Origin: Ascarosepion bandense
Taxonomy: Eukaryota > Mollusca > Cephalopoda > Sepiida > Sepiidae
NCBI GenBank assembly: GCA_037127315.1
Contig: JBBBDQ010000348.1
Location: 434,001-498,000, forward strand
Direction of reading: 5' to 3'
Length of the DNA stretch: 64,000 nt
In this document: positions 1-12,116 of the stretch, in pieces
Numbering within the stretch: the first letter of the stretch is position 1
Layout: every line of letters starts with the position of its first letter
Notes under the pieces: generated by a model
Told to the model about the DNA's origin: nothing
Seen by the model: only the letters and a program-made list of their open reading frames with translations
Databases searched by the model: none
Position numbers and translations under genes: made by a program

Positions 1-750
1 TACTTTTCCTTTTTAAATAGATTGCAAAGAAATAAAAAAATAAAATAAAAAAAATAATAAAAAAATAAAATAAAAATAAAAATAAAGGGAAAGAAAAAGA
101 AAAAGAAAAAGAAAAAGATAGAATAAAATCAAATAAATAAGAAAAGAAAAAATTGACATCGTCTGGATTCGCAAAAAAAAGAGAATGTAACTAAAAATTA
201 ACAGACAGCCGTGTTAAATCGACGTAAGTTTAAGCAACACGGAAAAAAGTGGTAAGAGAGATAAAAGAAGGAAGGGAGGGAGGGAAAAAGAAAGAAACGA
301 AAGAAAAATTTTTTTTTAAATATTACAGACGCTGGACAAATTCAAAAACCTAATTTCCCCAAAACGTTGAAGTATTAGAGAAAGGCCTTTACTTAAAAAG
401 GCATAATTATTAATAAAAGGGAATAAAAAGATATAGGATTTAAAATAAAATTATTTTTAAAAAAATTAGGTCATTTGAAATTAAACTAAATAAAGAAGAC
501 AACACTAGGTAAAAAAAAAAAAAAAAATTAATTACAATTATACATATAGAAGTACACACATACATACATATATATACACACACAATTCTACGATTAAGAA
601 TACATATATACATACACATACACACACATACATTCAATTTATTACACACTTATATACATATACATGCACATACACACATATATATGTGTGTACACACCTA
701 TATACAAAAAATTCATATACACACAATATACATGTGTACACATACATGCA

Positions 751-812
<62 letters not shown>

Positions 813-1130
813 AATATATATACATATTCCATATGCACTCACACACATACATATAAAAATATAAAAATTAATGAATATTATGAAAAGGAGCATTTAAATA
901 GCTAAAAAATTTTTTTCCAAAATTACATATAGCCCACATACATAAATACATATATACATATATATACATATATATACAAATATGCACATCCACATACAAA
1001 CATACACATATACATAAAAAATTAAAAAAGAAAAAAAGAAAAATAATAAAAAGAAAAATTAAAAACTAAAAATTAAAAAACTAAAAAATTAAAAATTAAA
1101 AAAATAATAATAATAAAATTAAAAAAAATA
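1..1130. repeat. AT-rich low-complexity DNA with (CA)n and (TA)n
   Basis: The first 1.1 kb is A-rich on this strand, with poly-A runs, AAAAT/AAAAG repeats and a mixed CA/TA microsatellite block (about 540-1015) that includes an uninterrupted (CA)n run near 758-793. The short frames here encode only YIYI- or HTHT-type strings and are not genes. Nothing else is recognisable. Confidence 0.85.
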
Positions 1131-1290
1131 GAAGAAAAATTCAACACATTCAAGTCGTTATAAATCAAGATTTATTTTTACAATGCAAATTTATTTATAT
1201 TCTCTTATTCAGACTGTTAAAAAATTTTAAAAAATCAAAAGTTAATTAATTAAGTCTAATTAATAATTTATTAATTGAATTTATTAATTG

Positions 1291-1418
1291 AATTAAAAAC
1301 TTTTGGATTATCCTCTCTGTCTTTACGAACCTTCTATTCCATATATATATATATATATATAGGAAATAATGACAAATCCATATAAACAGAGAGGATAATC
1401 TCCAAAATTTTTATAATT
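1291..1418. repeat. Inverted repeat around a (TA)n core
   Basis: Left arm 1291-1320 (ending TTATCCTCTCTGT) pairs with right arm 1386-1418 (starting ACAGAGAGGATAATC). The centre is a short (TA)n tract at about 1341-1361. The arms are about 30 nt with few mismatches. The class is unknown. The layout, inverted ends meeting at TA repeats, resembles the PLE-end palindromes elsewhere in the window. Confidence 0.6.
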
Positions 1419-1490
1419 AATATAAAGTATTAAAAGATAAAAATAGAGAGTTCAATGGATATTATCCAGAGCAATATGATATATAGAGAA

Positions 1491-1656
1491 GAAAACTCAA
1501 CACATAATTAAATGGCTATGAAATCAAAATTTATTTCAGCAGTTCTAAAAATTTGTAAAAATTTTCTGCTTTATCAGACCTAAAAATCAATCCATTGATT
1601 TTTAGGTCTGATGAAGCAGCTTGTATTTATAACCATTTAATTATGTGTTCAGTTTT

Positions 1657-1658
<2 letters not shown>
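1491..1658. repeat. Inverted repeat with a degraded hammerhead-like core
   Basis: Arms 1491-1584 and 1592-1658 are inverted copies; both outer ends carry the ACACATAATTAAATGG sequence or its complement. The right arm reads GTCTGATGAAGCAGC on the plus strand. The left arm, read on the minus strand, has CTGATAA, then AGCAG, a loop, CTGCT and GAAA. That is a hammerhead-like core with stem II and one core substitution (G8 to A). Stem I is not convincing. A third, more diverged copy of the outer arm lies near 1140-1215. Probably a relic of a Penelope-type terminal repeat. Confidence 0.5.

Positions 1659-1706
<48 letters not shown>
1658..1706. repeat. (TC)n microsatellite
   Basis: A nearly pure TC dinucleotide array of about 48 bp directly abuts the right arm of the preceding inverted repeat. 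Confidence 0.95.
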
Positions 1707-1708
<2 letters not shown>

Positions 1709-1784
1709 GTTGAAAACATTGGTTCTCAGCCGTCACTGAAGATTTGCAATGTTCAGCCTGGGTCATAGCTAGGTGCTGTGAGCT

Positions 1785-1990
1785 TAGATGTGTGCATGGT
1801 GTAATGGAAAATGGCTTGAAATTAGAAATCAGAGAGCCAAGTACAAATTCCACTCAAGCTCATTGCATTCATCTATATGCAAATATCTTTGAGAATGGTA
1901 TGACTTCATCATTTATCTCCCTAACTGAGGATAAATAACAGGACAAACTGAGTCTGATAAACTTGGTAGGCAACCAATTTCAGAGCAGGG
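1785..1990 (+). mobile_element. Diverged tRNA-derived SINE, main octopus-type family
   Basis: A degraded copy of the SINE seen clearly at 2597-2903 and 22394-22700. Recognisable parts are the head (GTGCATGGTGTAATGGA), the weak B box (CCAAGTACAAATTCC), the body (CATTGCATTCATCTATATGC) and the stretch around GGATAAATAACAGGACA. The tail is missing. Its divergence suggests an old insertion. Confidence 0.6.
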
Positions 1991-2047
1991 AAACTGAATT
2001 CAAACCATACTGGAGAGAATTTGCAAAGTGTGGATAACATTTTTTTT

Positions 2048-2052
<5 letters not shown>

Positions 2053-2081
<29 letters not shown>
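2053..2081. repeat. (GT)n microsatellite
   Basis: A run of about 14 GT units follows a T tract at 2040-2052. Confidence 0.95.
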
Positions 2082-2082
<1 letters not shown>

Positions 2083-2325
2083 TTGCAGGCCACAGCAGGC
2101 ATTTGGTCATTGTGAAGGTTGTCTTGTAAAAACAGAATTTACAGAGCTCTCATCCCTCATTCTCAAGGAGAGAATTCATTTCTTATTACTATAAATTCAT
2201 TTTTATTATGTATAGGTATTTGAATTTATAATACAGGGAAATTAATATCAACTAGCCTAGAAGTCCTGCTAAAGATAATGTTTATAGTAATAACAAATAA
2301 TGTTGGATAATAGAAAATCAAAGAA

Positions 2326-2354
2326 GCTATATATATATATATAATGTTCAAACA

Positions 2355-2395
<41 letters not shown>
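2326..2395. repeat. (TA)n microsatellites
   Basis: Two TA arrays (about 2327-2343 and 2361-2395) are separated by a short unique segment. The YIYIY open frames on both strands here are artefacts of the array. Confidence 0.9.
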
Positions 2396-2397
<2 letters not shown>

Positions 2398-2596
2398 CCT
2401 TGGTTTCAAACTTCCAGTATCTTCAGGCAATTTACAATAACAGATTTTTCCATTTTTCAAACACATGAACAAGAATTTTATGAATGTGTGACAGGAATTT
2501 TCAAACAACTGAAAATTTTCAAAATTAGGGAGGAGTTATTCAAGGATCTTACAACAATTTCATCAATGTTTTTATGGTCCTAGTATATATGAGGAA

Positions 2597-2903
2597 TGTT
2601 CATCATGGTGCAGTGGATGTCAGCTCAGAATGAGAAATCCGGGAGATGAGTTTGAATTTCAGTTGAATTCCTTGCATTTGCTCACATGCAAATACCCTTG
2701 CAAAAGGTATTAATCCATCTCTTCCCTCCAGTTATGGGTTAAATAACAGAACAGATTGGATTCTATAGTCTTGACTGGCAACCAGTCTACTGCAGAAACT
2801 AATGGTAACTTACTGTGGGATAATCTTATGCCCAGTCAGTCATGTCTCTTTCAAGACATGATCACCTAAGTGTGTATCACCTATGGCACTTAACTGACTG
2901 ATA
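2597..2903 (+). mobile_element. tRNA-derived SINE, main family, near full length
   Basis: The element has a tRNA-like head with an A-box-like TGGTGCAGTGGAT and a degraded B box (GAGTTTGAATTTC). A body follows containing TTATGGGTTAAATAACAG and TGGCAACCAGTCTAC. The tail holds GTCAGTCATGTCTCTTTC and CACTTAACTGACTG. This is Pol III-type SINE architecture, non-coding and dependent on a LINE for mobilisation. The same unit recurs at least ten times in the window. Three tRNA-derived octopus SINEs (OK, OR1, OR2) are known from the literature, but I cannot assign the name without alignment. Confidence 0.85.
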
Positions 2904-5900
2904 TATTTACAGGTATGATTACATCTGGACATAATTTCTGATCTTTCATTTAGTCATTTTTTCATTCTGGGAATAACATAATAGCTAACTTTTTCTCTAG
3001 GCACAATCTATATGCATAGCCACTGTTTTATGGTTTGACTATTTTCACTATGCTCCAATTTATATCAGGGTCTTTTCCACTTTTCAATTTCAATTTCCAC
3101 ACATGGCTAGCCAGTTTATGTATGTATGTTTACAGATAGTGTAGTGGTTGTTAGTATGGAAGTGGAATCTGAATAGTTAGCTCAACTTCCATTCAAGTCA
3201 TGTAAATACAGCACTATCTCAATGCTACCAGATGTTGTTATTTGAGTTTAAATTATGTAGCTTTGAATATGAGTACTACACAAAAATGGATGTTTTTTTT
3301 TTCTATATTTTAGAGTTCTCTATCATGTTTCCTGTAGACTGAGGTTATGTTTAAAACTCTACCTTCTTCGAGGTTGAAGATGAACTCCAGTGTTTAACTC
3401 CAACATGAAACATATCATTACTGATCATTTTCTTCTGATTCATATTTCTAGTCTATATATTCTTTTGATTTTTTTATACATATATCAGTTGTTTTCTTCT
3501 TCAAATGAAACCTTAAATCATTCATAAGGCACATTTTTATTTTTGTTTTAATTAACAGACCAAAAAACAATACCAGGGTCAGGGTTATTTAAAAAGATTT
3601 CACTTAGAAATACAAGATGTTTTTCAGAATCTTATATAACTTTCTAAATAAACCAAAGCATTATCAAACAACGTATGTTTATGATCCAGACAAAAACGAA
3701 TTTCATTTTTGTTCATGACATTTCCTATTGAATGACAAATTGCAAAGATTTCTGTTTATTTTTCTTCCCAGAAATTCCTGATTATAACAAGGAAAACTTT
3801 CAGATTTTGGCTGGCATTCTGTTGTTCTGAACAATGGAATGCAAATACTGACAAATTTTGAAGAAATTAAACATAGATTACTTTATTGTGAGATTTTCAT
3901 AGATTAAAACTTTAACTAATTCATAATTGAAACATTCACAAATTCATATCTTACCTTGACAATTAACATCTGTGTCTGTTTTCTCAAACACACAAATACA
4001 GACACACTTAAGCATACACTCATATATAAACATACATAGAAACACAAACATATGTATACACACATACAAATATAGATGCCTACATGCATGCACATACTTG
4101 GCAATTTCTTTTCTGTTTCTATATCAGTTCTTTTTCTAACACTTGCTCACAGGAAAAAAACTGGACACTGTCTTTAAAAGAAACTGTTGATTCTATTTTC
4201 ATTCAAATTTAATCTGCCATCTTCTGGCTCAGAGACAATTATTATCTGACAGATCTTTTTGTCTATGTTATCACTTGAGTTGTTCTCCTAGACTGGGGAT
4301 TAAACTGACTCAATCTGTTCAGCATTATTATTATTACTATTATCATATGATAATTCTGCTTGTTCTTTCCTTAGTTAGTTACATAGTGCCTCCATCCGTT
4401 ACACCACTGAAGAAAGATAACATGCTTAGTCTCTACACGAGGTTTTCCTTCCCCTATGTCTTTTTATAAATGCTACTCTCCTCAGCCTTTCTCTCAACTT
4501 TGTCAAACAGAAGGGTAGTAAAGAGTGAGAGAGTAGAAGGAGAAAGCCTATAGTATTACCGTTGCAGTAGCAGCTTATGTTGGTGGTTGTAGCAGTAATT
4601 GTGTGTGTGTATATGTGTATATACCATAAAAATAAGTAGGTTTGTTGTTGTATCCCTCAACTTAATAACAAAATTTCTGGCCTCTACACCATTGGCCATT
4701 ACTCAGTTGGTCTTTTCTGTGTACACAGGAGCCATGATTTTCAGTAATAAAAAAACATTTTCTGTTTCAAAATCTCTCACAAAATAACGTACAGTATTTT
4801 GGTTATGGTCTGTGTATACGCTGCTTAATATATTATAAGATCATAGTAAAGTAGCTTCTATTTTTGAAGACGTTACTATCATTTGTAGTATGACAAATTA
4901 AAATTTTTCCAGGAAATCATAATTATCCTTCCTTGGAAATTCCACGGGTTTCACTAGTTATTATTATTATTATTACTATGAGTTTACTCTTCTCATGAAA
5001 GAATGATGGAAATAGAGATGTAATTTTTAAATTGCATTGTACTTATAAAATATCAGAAAAAATTAAACCAATCTATTACTGAACTTTCTTTGTAAAGAAA
5101 ACAGAGTTGATGAGGCTCTCTAGCATTAGGTGTCAATAAATCTGAATTTAAATCAAATCCTGAAGGAGTAGTGTTAGGTGTGAGGCAAGCAAGTCTATTT
5201 GAAACTTCACATACTTGTCTTGTCATCCCTTCAACTTTCAAATGATTCTAACTTGGAAAAATTCAGAAGTTCTATTCAGCCAAAATCTGGATTCTAATTG
5301 GGGATAGGGTGAAATTTGAGCTGACATACATCAAATTATTTTATTTTTAATAAAACCTTGTATGATCATATTTTTATAATTCTCAAAGTTTTGCTCCAAG
5401 TACTGTTCATTATCTATGTTTAGAGGTTGAGGCTATAGATATAACTCAGAATTTTGAACTAAAAAACTTGAGGTTGACTTGTATGTTACACTTTACAGTG
5501 TATAGGACAAAAATGATCATCTTTTATTATTAATTAAAATAAAAATATATGATTATCCAACCAAGAGGCAGCCAAAATAATTATTTCTGGAATGTTTGCA
5601 ACATGTAAAATAATTAAATTTGGACATAAATCAGTAGTGAGTTGGTTGTTTTCATATAAAAATCACAGTAGTTATTTTAGCTTAATTTTAATTTTTACAT
5701 TGTTAATTTTTGTATTTAGTTTATCTTAATTTGACAGAAAATAGTTGATGTATTTAATCAAGCTCTTTTGAAATGTTTGTTTTTCAATTCCTGCTCAGAT
5801 GAAATATAACTCTGCTTCATGATTAGGAATTTTTAAACATTGACATCAGAATTATCATGTTGTTTATAACACCAACTTACTTGTGAACATTTTCCTTATT

Positions 5901-6490
5901 GAACTGCCATCAAAATATCTTTTCATTCAAGGTTAGTTTGTCCAACCACTGCTATACCTGATATATACATAATTAATAATTAATATGCTAACAAATACAC
6001 CACTTGTACACATGAGTGCTTACTTTGCTACACACTGATGAACCTTTTCTGCTCTTCATTCTGTTGTCTTATTTGTGCCTCTCATGTTTAAGTTGTGTAT
6101 CTCATTTAATAAACAAGGTAGGACAATTATGTTTTAATCTCTCACAGTAAATTTGATCATTAAATAAATTATTTGCAGATGTTTAAGCTTCTTCAATTCT
6201 TATTTGCCTGCCAAATAAACTATTTTTTAAAAATTATTTTAACGTAAGCAAGTTGATAAAACCACTAAGATACAAGGAACAATTTGGGAATGAAAGAGAA
6301 TGAGAAGAAACTGGAAGCCCAATTCTAAACAGAAAACAAAAAAAATAACTCTCTAATCTTGCTCAAAACATGGAGAAGGAATGTGGACTGGATGATAGTC
6401 AAACCTATCTACTCCTATTGACAAAAAATAATAAAATAAAATGATACTAACACATAATAATTTTTAAAAATGTTATTTTTAAAGCTAGAA
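2904..6490. other. Gene-free stretch, mostly unassigned
   Basis: I see no coding sequence with domain signal. There are a few short simple repeats, including ATT/TTA triplets near 4325 and 4962-4977, and a CA/TA-rich patch at 4000-4080. A faint tRNA-like B box on the minus strand near 4300 (GGGGATTAAACTG) may be a SINE scrap. Open frames here are short and featureless. Confidence 0.6.
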
Positions 6491-6497
6491 ATTTATA

Positions 6498-6662
6498 CAT
6501 AATTTAATTGCTGGGATATAAGTTCTACGTTTTAATTTAATTGATGGGATATAAGACTCACTTTTTAATTTTATTGATAGAATATAAACTCACTTTTTAA
6601 TTTAACTGATGATCAGATTTAAGACCCACTTTTTATTGGTGGGATATAAGGTCCAATTTTTC
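6498..6662 (+). repeat. Short minisatellite, about 33-bp unit, about five copies
   Basis: The unit approximates TTTAATTTAATTGATGGG followed by ATATAAGACTCAC. Successive units begin near 6501, 6532, 6565, 6598 and 6632. They are diverged; the fourth carries a small insertion. The origin is unknown. Confidence 0.7.
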
Positions 6663-7469
6663 CGAAATATTATTGGTAGTTATCAAAAGTATGTATTGTT
6701 TGTAATCAATGAGGGGCATCTCAAAAGTCTTTGTATGTTTTCTGAAACTTTGTAATGTACCATAGATTCTATTTTTCCATGATTCTAGCTATTCTGAAAG
6801 TTTCCCATTACTATAGCTTAGGTTCTTCTCTAAATCAAATTTAAAAATTTTTTAATTGGTCATCTACTCCTGGGTTTTATTTCAAGCAATGTGTCAGCAC
6901 CCTTAAAATGCTTAAAAACTGTTTTCTTAGCAATTGGGTCAGATTCTGTAAGAATATTCAGTGACCTTGAGGCCTAGTTAAAAACTGACAGAAGAGATAG
7001 AAAAACATACAAAATATTAAAAACATTGTCAAATAAAAGGAAAGCAACCAAGATACCACATTTATATGAAAGTCAGAAACAGAAATGTATAAGTTCAGTG
7101 AAGAAATACGTGAGAACTTATTTCCCAACCATTAATTTTGTGATGAATGTAAAGCTACATTTAAAATTACAAGAATCTCAATACTTATATTCATCATTAT
7201 TACACTAGAATAGTATTGATAATAATATGATATAATAATAATAATAGTAATGATGATGTATGGTAGCATCATATATAGTCTTCAGATATGTAACTCATCA
7301 CTCAATAAGTCTCGAGTCTTACATATAGATGATGCTACTAATAAAAATTCCATATATTTTTTATGAAGTACTAACCTTCAAATTGCACATGACAAAGTTT
7401 GGGCCCAATCAGCTTATTAGTTTACAAATTACAGTTATTTAAGTGAGGCTACTGCATATTTTCAAAACA

Positions 7470-8154
7470 ATGGAAAAATCTGAATTTTGTGTGTTGTTAA
7501 AGCATTGCTTTTTGATGGGAAAATACAGTTCAAGCAAAGCAATGGATTGATAAGTGTTATTTAGACTCTACTCCATTGAAACAATGATTAAGAGGTGGTA
7601 TGCTGACTTTAAACATGATTGTACAGACACAAATGATGCTGAATACTCAGGTCGCTTAAAATCAGCACGCAGAAAACACTAAGAAATACACAAACTCATT
7701 TTTTCCATTCACAAATTGAAGTTGTGTGAGATAGCATAAGAGTTGAACATATCAAAAGACAGTATATTCAACATTTTGCATGAACATTTGTCAATGAGAA
7801 AGCTGTGTTCAAAGTGGGTGCCAAGTTTGCTCACAGTTGATCAAAAACAACAATGCATCAATGATTCAGAGTGATGTTTGCAACTGTTTCAATGCAACAA
7901 GAAGAAATTTTTGCACAAATATGTGACAGTTAATAAAACATGGATCTACTACTTCACTCTAGAGTCAAATCAGCAGTCAACTGAATGGAGAGTAGCAGGT
8001 GAAAGCTGTCCAAAATGGCCAAATATGCAAACATAAGCAGGTGAGGTTTTGGCCTCTGTAATTTTTGGATGGGCAAGGTATTTTGTTCATTGATTACCTG
8101 GAGAAAGAAAGAACCATCAATAGCACATATTATATAGAATTATTGGTGCATTTA

Positions 8155-8194
<40 letters not shown>

Positions 8195-8502
8195 AGAAAA
8201 AGTGATCTTTCACCAAGACAAAGCAATATGTCGCAACGATGGCAAAACTACATGAATTGCACTTCAAATTGCTTCCACATCAGCCCTATTTTCCAGACCT
8301 GGCCTCCAGTGACTACTGGCTGTTTTCAAACCTCAAAAGATTGCTCCAGGAAAAGATATTTGGCTCCAATGTAGAAGTGATATTGGAAACTGGGGCATAT
8401 TTTGAGATAAAAAGAAAAATCATTCTACAAAAAGTCATCAAATTGTTAGGGAAGTGTTTGAATCAGTGTATCACCTTAGAAGAAGACTATGTTGATGAAT
8501 AA
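7470..8502 (+). pseudogene. mariner (DD34D) transposase pseudogene
   Basis: The length, about 344 codons from ATG 7470 to TAA 8500-8502, fits the usual mariner transposase of about 345 residues. Reading across frameshifts gives the family N-terminus (MEKSEF..., then a helix-turn-helix region), a LSMRK..CSKWVP segment, the HQD motif and the C-terminal PDLASSDYWLF and QCITLEEDYVDE. The first catalytic aspartate of the MDETW motif is asparagine (AAT at 7932-7934, read VNKTW). The second and third aspartates (HQD, SSDYW) remain. There are frameshifts near 8060 and between HQD and the last open frame (8239-8502). A GAAA microsatellite has expanded inside the coding region. Inactive cut-and-paste transposon; I could not define terminal inverted repeats. 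Confidence 0.9.
8154..8195. repeat. (GAAA)n microsatellite inside the mariner relic
   Basis: About ten AAAG units sit where the mariner family has a lysine-rich stretch just before the HQD motif. The array seems to have grown from the lysine codons after inactivation. Confidence 0.9.
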
Positions 8503-8671
8503 AACTGAATTTTGCTTAAAAGTTAGGCCTGAGATTTTCTGAAGATCCACCACTGCAATTATATTTGCAATACATGTGAAGCCTCCATGTCATATTTTTG
8601 TAAAAGATACAGAAAAAATTGCTAATTTTGAACAATTTACATATAAGAAAAATTGATGAATTTCATTCAAC

Positions 8672-8955
8672 CTTGAAATAGTTAACTGTAACTACCACTT
8701 CTACTCTCTCAGTTTCTTTTATTGCACTTTTCATTTTTGGAACTCACTTCCATTTGCATGCTTCCCTGATAGCTACAACTTTCAAAAATTTAAGTGCAAC
8801 ATTAATTGCCATCTTTTATCTATTTGATTTCCCATCCATCTCTTATCTTTTCTTTGACATCCCTCTGAATTTTTTTATTCTCTCACTGTAATCCTCTGAA
8901 CACCAGTGGTATTTTTGCCTTGCTTGGGGTGAAATGATTATAAAAAATATATATA
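8672..8955 (+). mobile_element. LINE 3' end, Jockey/CR1-like family
   Basis: This matches the 3' part of the LINE at 52.5-55.2 kb. It has the decayed C-terminal reading (WNSLPF-type segment), then CTTGCTTGGGGTGAAATGAT and an A-rich tail. It is 5'-truncated, as is typical of target-primed insertion. The same end recurs at 14.5, 25.4, 55.2 and 61.7 kb. Confidence 0.75.
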
Positions 8956-10458
8956 TATGTGAAATACATTTTTTTCAAATATTCTCTGCTAAAATGAAAT
9001 GATATTGTCCATGTTCATGAGCCTTATATGATGTCAAAAAAGTAAAAATTCTTCATTATACATGAATTTGATTTTGAGTGTGTAGATATCTCAATATATT
9101 TAGGGATTTTTGTAACTGGTTTTCAAAAAATATTGTATGAAAGTGTTTTGTTTTGAAACTGTCAAAGATAATTTGCTTACTGAGTTGCAGGTGATGATTT
9201 CATTTTTTTAAATGAGATGATCCTGTCAATCTGAGTGAAAACATTCCTTCATTCACAAACACACCAACTCATAGATTTCTTTCATTTTCATCATAAGTAA
9301 TTGATGAAATCAGATTTTTACGATTTCCAAATAAAATACATTTGTGGGCTGATAAACTGGTTTAGGATTGTTACTAGAAGTTCACATAATTTTGTTTTCA
9401 GCTACACAATCTTTTATCTAAAATGTTCTGAAATCCAGATATATTTCCATGTTCAATGTCAATGAAAAAGATGCCAATTTTATGCTTCACTTTTATCATT
9501 TGTACCACTGAGATTTTGCAGTTCCCTCATAATTGACATAAAAGAAATTTATTTTGATTTATTGTTTCATGTGAAATAGCCAATAATTAAGTAAAAAGTA
9601 AAATACACAAATTTTAATTCTTATAATTTTTAATGGAAATTTCCCTTATTTGGCTTTTTGATACTTTCTCAAAAAATGAACTGCATTTGGTATTTTCAGA
9701 GACCTGAATGTTTCTATGCAAATTGCTAATCTTTCAAACTCATAAATCAGTGAAATAAAATTGAAAAATTTCCAGTATCTGTGTTGCTTTATCTCTGTCT
9801 CTTACCTTTTAAATCTTGTGGAGTTTTTATCTAAGATAAATTACAATCATTTAATGGGTTATTTTTTGTCTTTGCAAGTAGAATTGGGACTTTTATAAAA
9901 ATAAGGTATTTCACTAAAAACCCAGTGAGAAAGAATTATAGAATCAAATGTTGGAAATTTTGATTTAAAGAAATAACACTTCATTTACAAATAGAGTATT
10001 TGCTTTGCCCTTAATAACCGATTCTTCCTTTCAGGTTTGAAAGACATCTTTATAATTAAGTTGTTAGCAATGCATTCAAGTTATACCTGTAATAGCCCTA
10101 CTCTATCTCTAATAATTCTTGACTATTAACAATCCCTCTCCATTACACTGCGCAGTGTACAAACTAATAATTATGTGCAAACAACTATTGCAACATTCTG
10201 TGATTGTATTACTAAATTCTTCTTTGTATCACTTCTATTGCATCAGTGATTTTCATTCATTTCTCTTTATCATCTTGTATCAAGCCCAACACTCACCCAG
10301 CATGAACTATTACAAATTCTTTTTGAAGGTGAGACATAAAAACTTACATTTTGAAGCCTTTAGTCATATTGTCACAGTTAATTTGTATGAATTATCAAAC
10401 AGAAAATAGGAAAATATTAACCTTATAGGAGAGTTTTGTATTTGCTTGAAGCATTGTG
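8956..10458. other. Gene-free stretch, nothing recognised
   Basis: AT-rich unique-looking DNA with no domain-bearing frame and no repeat family that I recognise. The 96-residue frame at 10119-10409 has no motif and does not look coding. Confidence 0.5.
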
Positions 10459-10556
10459 TATATAAGGTGTATGGGTAGGTATTTTAAGGCTATCAGAATG
10501 CATTTAGTATAATAAAGGAAGGTAAAGAAGGTGTTGGCTATTACTTATTCATTATT

Positions 10557-10594
10557 CATTAATATTTCGAGATCAAAATCTCATCTTTAGAATG
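10557..10594 (-). ncRNA. Hammerhead motif with damaged core, left arm
   Basis: The inverted counterpart of the right-arm motif has identical stem I (CATT/AATG), stem II (GAGAT/ATCTC) and stem III (ATAT), but the core reads CTAAAGA, so G5 is lost. Expected to be inactive. Confidence 0.7.
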
Positions 10595-10697
10595 ATAGGA
10601 GAGCTTGGTTTCAAGTTGTCCGCTGCTGGACGATGCCTTTAAACAAATTTAAAGACACGGTCCACCAGCGGACGGACATGAAATCAAGCTCTCTTAC

Positions 10698-10735
10698 CAT
10701 TCTGAAGATGAGATTCTGATCTCGAAATATTAATG
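10698..10735 (+). ncRNA. Hammerhead ribozyme motif, right arm
   Basis: Read 5' to 3': stem I strand CATT, core CTGAAGA, one T, stem II GAGAT-TCTG-ATCTC, then GAA, stem III ATAT (self-complementary, no loop), cleavage-site T, stem I strand AATG. All conserved hammerhead residues are present (C3 U4 G5 A6 N7 G8 A9, G12 A13 A14, A15.1-U16.1, H17). The loop-less four-base stem III suggests activity would need dimerisation, as reported for minimal hammerheads. Activity is inferred from fold only. Confidence 0.75.
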
Positions 10736-10836
10736 AATATTAAGTAGGTAATACCCAACACCTTCTTTACCTTCATTTATTATACTAAACGCATTGTGAT
10801 AGCCTTCAAATACCTACCCATATGCATTAATCCTTA

Positions 10837-11500
10837 TATTTACTATATTAGTTCAGATATTAAATTTAATAAAGAAATGTTGGCATTTACTTCCTCTGCT
10901 TTTAATATTTATTGCATCACTATATATAGTGATGTGTTTGTGTATGTGTGTGTGTGGTGCAAAATACATTGAAAATACAACTGAAGTCATTAAGAATATT
11001 TACATGTGGCTATGCCATGATATGTCTCCCATCATCTATATTTATTTTCTATTTTCCAGTGTGCAATACTTAATAACAAAAGTGATAAGTTATAGACAAA
11101 AAGAAAACAAAACTAAAGAAAATTGTTGAGACTATATGCTCAAATTCATATTATAAAATAAAACTTTTAATGTTACCATGAGAATCATTGAAAGTTTTCA
11201 CATATTTGTTTGGTAAATCCTATCTATGCTATCACAGGCTATCAGTTCTACCCATGATATTACAAATAATAAATAAGGTGAATTAAGAATACTTTTTATT
11301 TAGTTCAACAAAGATTTTGTCTGCATTTACTCAGTGCGACTAACTTTATTAACTTTAAATTTTAATGACTCAAACTTGATTCTGTTATATTTTCCTCATC
11401 ATATTTGGATGGGGGATATATTTTTTATCTTTCAGCATGTCAACATATGTGTTAATTACATATATTTTATCATTATTGACTTCAATATTTATTGCATGAG

Positions 11501-11557
<57 letters not shown>

Positions 11558-12115
11558 AATACACCCTGGATGGAAACTTAATCAATCAAGTTAACAAATA
11601 AGGAAGACTATATTGATGAAGGAAAAAAATCTCTACAAATCAGAAAATTTGAATTATGATGTATATTGCTGCTTGTTGACAATCACAAAAGAAGACATTG
11701 ACTAATACAAGAACTTGTGTTGGTGTTGATAGAAACAATAACCTTTATCAGAAATATGTTTATACATTATAATATTTGATTTTTTGTATTAATTTTTCTT
11801 GTCAGAAATTAAATAATAATTTCTCTTTCTCTTCTTTTTTATTTTATGGGGATGATATAGATTTTTTGTTTGCCTGTATGGTATTGATAAATTTCAGCTG
11901 TTGCAATGATACTTGAGATGAGACCATGCCATCAGTTAGCCATTCATGACAGAGTCTTCTGCCTCTTTGTGTCTTTGTGATAACTGAGAACATTATAACA
12001 AAAAGACAACATCTTTATTCACTCACATGTCTTCTGTAACAAAACTCAGATAGGATAATAATCAACATTTGGAAAACAGGACCAAATTTGCCACGAAATC
12101 AGTTTCATGAATGTC
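10837..12115. other. Gene-free stretch with a (TG)n array
   Basis: Contains the (TG)n array at 11505-11552 and otherwise unassigned AT-rich DNA. The frames at 11334-11585 are translations of the array and its flank. Confidence 0.6.
11505..11552. repeat. (TG)n microsatellite
   Basis: About 24 uninterrupted TG units. Confidence 0.95.
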
Positions 12116-12116
12116 A

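Larger units (their letters stand above)
10459..10836. mobile_element. 378-bp palindromic element carrying hammerhead motifs
   Basis: Arms 10459-10640 and 10651-10836 are inverted copies over about 180 bp around a short centre (AAACAAATTT). They differ by point changes and small indels. Each arm includes TATGGGTAGGTATTT, the AAGAAGGTGTTGG stretch, a hammerhead-like module and TTGTCCGCTGCTGGACG or its counterpart. There is no open frame. The structure fits inverted Penelope-type terminal repeats or a foldback element. The ribozyme content favours the former by analogy with the PLE ends at 34.9-37.0 kb. Confidence 0.8.

Noticed and set aside
4396..4440. CTGAAGAAAG motif resembling a hammerhead core, also at 22905
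   Set aside because: Neither site has the GAA half or a pairing stem I; the two sites may be related to each other but not as ribozymes.
7026..7208. 60-codon frame upstream of the mariner relic as a host exon
   Set aside because: No motif, no conserved context and AT-biased composition like its surroundings.
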